NCBI GenBank assembly: GCA_002441045.1
Contig: DJWQ01000081.1
Coordinates: 1-7,210 of the forward strand
DNA length: 7,210 nucleotides
Source: Firmicutes bacterium UBA6226
GTDB taxonomy: Bacteria; Bacillota_A; Clostridia; Peptostreptococcales; Acidaminobacteraceae
Reading direction: 5' to 3'
The notes beneath the pieces were generated by a model. That model worked only from the letters and a program-made list of their open reading frames with translations. It had not been told where the DNA came from and did not search any database. Of this stretch, positions 4,955 to 7,210 are shown in pieces; within the stretch, counting starts at the first letter, position 1, and each line of letters begins with the position of its first letter. The position numbers were made by a program, and so were the translations under genes.

Positions 4955-4963
4955 TGATATAAT
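4955..4963 (+). promoter_or_regulatory. Extended -10 promoter of the IPT/TIG gene
   Basis: TGATATAAT is a TGn-extended -10 box. The -35 position (4935-4940, TCCAAA) is poor. Transcription would start near 4970, leaving a leader of about 109 nt. In that leader ACAAG-TGTAT-CTTGT (4988-5002) is a perfect 5-bp hairpin. I found no c-di-GMP aptamer signature in it. Confidence 0.6.
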
Positions 4964-5078
4964 ACAAGTATATTTTGCTATTATGGGACAAGTGTATCTT
5001 GTAAAAAGCACAGTTGAATTAGACAAATTCGTTTATAACTTCAGATAAGAAACACTAAAATTTTGCGTGAGGTGCATT

Positions 5079-7210
5079 ATGAAAAAAACTTTGATTATAT
5101 TGCTAACGATCATTACTATACTGGGGTCTATCCCGCTAGATGGCATACTTTCCTTTGCACTGGTCGTTGGATCGAGTGGCGGTGAAGATGTCGTCGTAAC
5201 AGATGTAAAATACGCCATTTCACACGAAGTTTTTCAGATCACCAATGGCTATATTGAAATCCTCGGTGAAAATTTAAAAGATGTTGAAGTCCTCTTTGAG
5301 AAGTACGGGCAAGGCTTTGTCAGTATGGGAACGAGAGTAATCAACTCATCAACGTTTGTAAAATTCAACCTCAACACAGAGGAAACTCAGGCATTTATCG
5401 GTAGAGTTAGAATCGGAAATAGGACGATTAACTTAAATACAGGTACATTTCCAAACATTCAAAGCTCTAACAAACAAACCGTTAATAAAGATCAAACGCC
5501 AAATAGCATCACTTTTACAGGTAACTATTTGGATACCATAAACACAGGTAATATTACAGGTACCTACGGATCTGGTTTATCTTCAGCATCTTTAGGTACA
5601 GGATCTTCCTCATCAACCCTTACGCTTAATAACCCGACCAATCCAGGATCTCTTGGCTATCAAAATATCATACTAAGGAAGTCAGTGTCTGCTGATCCAA
5701 GTATAGAGATAGAATACACCTATCAAAATGCTTTTAGAATTATTGAAGACTTAAATTTAGACGATGTCCGTATGTTTCCTAACACAGGTGCAAAGGGCGA
5801 CACCACAACAGGTGTATTAGGAGATGAAGTCTATTTTAGAGCAGACAATTTTTCGGATACGAGAAATTATCAAGTTTATTTCCTTAAAGCACTTGATGGC
5901 TCAGACAAATTCACTGCTGTTAATAAAGCAGAATTTGTCTCACTTGGATTAAATGTCAATGGAGACGAAGACGTACTTACCGTACGCCTTCCAAGTAACA
6001 AAGATTTTGAAAGAAGAAACTACTATGTCGTTATTACCGATGTGCAAAATGGGCAAGTTGTTGCAGAGCAGGTCGTTCTAAGGCAAGATGGTAGCTATGA
6101 CGAGTTTACTGTTATTCAAGCTGACTATAAACCGTCCATCGTCAGTATTTATCCTGAAAAAGGACCAGATACGGGTGGCAATGTGGAGATTAAGGCGCTT
6201 AATTTATTAACCTTAAATATTCCTGACCTATCAACAACCGGTGCTTTTAAAACAGACCCTACGAGTGAATCGAACGATGAGATTTTGGTTCTAAACTATG
6301 CGGACGGGATCTATAAAGGTGAAAACGTTACAATTGAACGTAAGATCAACATGCAAATCGGTAAAAAAGTTAAATTCTATAAAGATACAGATGGCATTTT
6401 CCAAATTATTAAAGCGGCAACCGACCAGGTTATGGTTGTAACTGATAGTGTCACCGACGCAGAAATCAATCCGTTTAAGGATGTTATTATCGAAATTTCT
6501 ACTGTACTTGAAATCAAAGACGGTGTGAATGCGGGTAAGCAATTTGTATTCAATCAAATCATAACTAAAACCAATGGCTTTGAATTTGAACCAAGTACTT
6601 TTACGCCTGTAATTGATACGTTTACACCAGGCATGATTCAAATCGAAGACACAGCTACTGCATATTCAAAGCTTAAAAATGAAACCTTAATCGCAATTCA
6701 AGGTGACAAATTCCTAGTGGATCGATTTGTTGATACAGATGGTACGGTTATCACACGTAAACCAACGGTTTTAATTAAGAAAAATGACAACAATACTTTT
6801 AACAATAGATATCAGCTCGGCTTCTTCCCAAATGAAGAATATACAAGTGGTGGCGTAACGGTCAGAGGGATTATAAAATATAAACTTAATGAAACTGATG
6901 CCGTTGAAAATGTACTTACGTATTCTGACGGGAAACCTGTGCCACTGGATATGATCGTTCTTGACAGCGAGGGTAACGTCGTCGATGGTACAAGTAATAA
7001 TCAACTTGGAACGAAGATACTCATCCGTATACCAAGTAGTGCTTTGATCGCCGATGGTGGTATCAAACACATTCAAGTGACTAACCCGACGCGAAAATCT
7101 GCAGACTATGGTAAATCGAGTATTAAATCAGATTTTGTTGAGTTTATCAAAACCTCAGACATTCCCGTTATTGAAAGTGTTAAGCCGAACATCATAACGG
7201 TAGAAGGTGG
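5079..7210 (+). CDS. Large exported surface protein with IPT/TIG-like domains, partial (C-terminus outside window)
   Basis: TGAGG (5068-5072) lies 6 nt before ATG 5079, and 710 codons stay open to the window edge. Residues 1-27 are a signal peptide: KK, then hydrophobic TLIILLTIITILG, with likely cleavage after LSFA. The mature part has no membrane segment and looks beta-rich throughout. An Ig-like start (about 40-125) includes TNGYIEILGENLKDVEVLF. A Gly/Ser/Thr-rich stretch follows at 159-181. At 351-375 PSIVSIYPEKGPDTGGNVEI is the typical beginning of an IPT/TIG immunoglobulin-like domain, and PVIESVKPNIITVEGG at 696 onward begins another. GVLGDEVYFRADNFSD (245-260) may mark a further degenerate one. 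IPT/TIG domains occur in surface receptors and adhesins, so an extracellular structural or binding role is inferred; the ligand is unknown. It is divergent from the HD-GYP gene, and its promoter carries the heptamer ladder shared with the other surface-protein operon. Confidence 0.87.
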   Translation, partial: MKKTLIILLTIITILGSIPLDGILSFALVVGSSGGEDVVVTDVKYAISHEVFQITNGYIEILGENLKDVEVLFEKYGQGFVSMGTRVINSSTFVKFNLNTEETQAFIGRVRIGNRTINLNTGTFPNIQSSNKQTVNKDQTPNSITFTGNYLDTINTGNITGTYGSGLSSASLGTGSSSSTLTLNNPTNPGSLGYQNIILRKSVSADPSIEIEYTYQNAFRIIEDLNLDDVRMFPNTGAKGDTTTGVLGDEVYFRADNFSDTRNYQVYFLKALDGSDKFTAVNKAEFVSLGLNVNGDEDVLTVRLPSNKDFERRNYYVVITDVQNGQVVAEQVVLRQDGSYDEFTVIQADYKPSIVSIYPEKGPDTGGNVEIKALNLLTLNIPDLSTTGAFKTDPTSESNDEILVLNYADGIYKGENVTIERKINMQIGKKVKFYKDTDGIFQIIKAATDQVMVVTDSVTDAEINPFKDVIIEISTVLEIKDGVNAGKQFVFNQIITKTNGFEFEPSTFTPVIDTFTPGMIQIEDTATAYSKLKNETLIAIQGDKFLVDRFVDTDGTVITRKPTVLIKKNDNNTFNNRYQLGFFPNEEYTSGGVTVRGIIKYKLNETDAVENVLTYSDGKPVPLDMIVLDSEGNVVDGTSNNQLGTKILIRIPSSALIADGGIKHIQVTNPTRKSADYGKSSIKSDFVEFIKTSDIPVIESVKPNIITVEG

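Noticed and set aside
4970..5078. Second riboswitch in the IPT/TIG leader
   Set aside because: Only short hairpins are present; I could not find signature strings of c-di-GMP-I or other classes I can recognise by eye.
5033..5218. 61-residue open frame opposite the start of the IPT/TIG gene
   Set aside because: It is antisense to a gene with a good ribosome site and signal peptide; its content mirrors that gene's codons.
6291..7076. Two minus-strand open frames (116 and 101 residues) inside the IPT/TIG gene
   Set aside because: They are shadows of the long plus-strand coding frame and have no start signals.

Overview
The window is AT-rich DNA with strong AGGAGG-type ribosome binding sites, Gram-positive-style exported proteins, a class I cyclic di-GMP (c-di-GMP) riboswitch and an HD-GYP protein. 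Together these suggest a low-GC Bacillota bacterium, most likely of the class Clostridia. That placement is an inference, because no phylogenetic marker gene is present.

Layout. Positions 1-1430 (minus strand) hold the N-terminal part of a secreted protein with tandem InlB B-repeat-like (Flg_new) modules; it runs off the left edge. Its leader carries a c-di-GMP-I riboswitch (about 1464-1563) and a competing hairpin next to the ribosome binding site. Directly upstream, probably in the same transcript, is a 79-residue small protein (1580-1819). Positions 1847-1913 carry its promoter and a ladder of 11-bp-spaced direct repeats. A terminator (1971-2026) ends the next gene, a BTAD/SARP-type transcription regulator with a degenerate GGDEF-like C-terminus (2071-3264, minus). 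A 469-base gene-free stretch (3265-3733) holds the regulator's promoter, two plus-strand terminator-like hairpins and a block of spaced C-runs with a palindrome. A cupin plus HD-GYP protein follows (3734-4642, minus). A 436-base divergent intergenic region separates it from a large exported protein with IPT/TIG-like domains (5079 to the right edge, plus), which is also incomplete.

How the parts may work together (inference). Three promoters are preceded by TGTCACA-like heptamers repeated every 11 bp: those of the small protein/repeat-protein operon, the HD-GYP gene and the IPT/TIG gene. In all three, the distance from the last recognisable heptamer to the TATAAT box is 21, 32 or 43 nt, so the helical phase is the same, and none has a good -35 box. 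SARP-family regulators bind 11-bp-spaced heptamers, and a BTAD regulator lies in the middle of the cluster, so it is the natural candidate activator. The HD-GYP enzyme would lower c-di-GMP, and the riboswitch would read that level to adjust translation of one surface protein. The window therefore looks like a compact surface-remodelling module with a transcriptional layer (the BTAD regulator) and a second-messenger layer (c-di-GMP).
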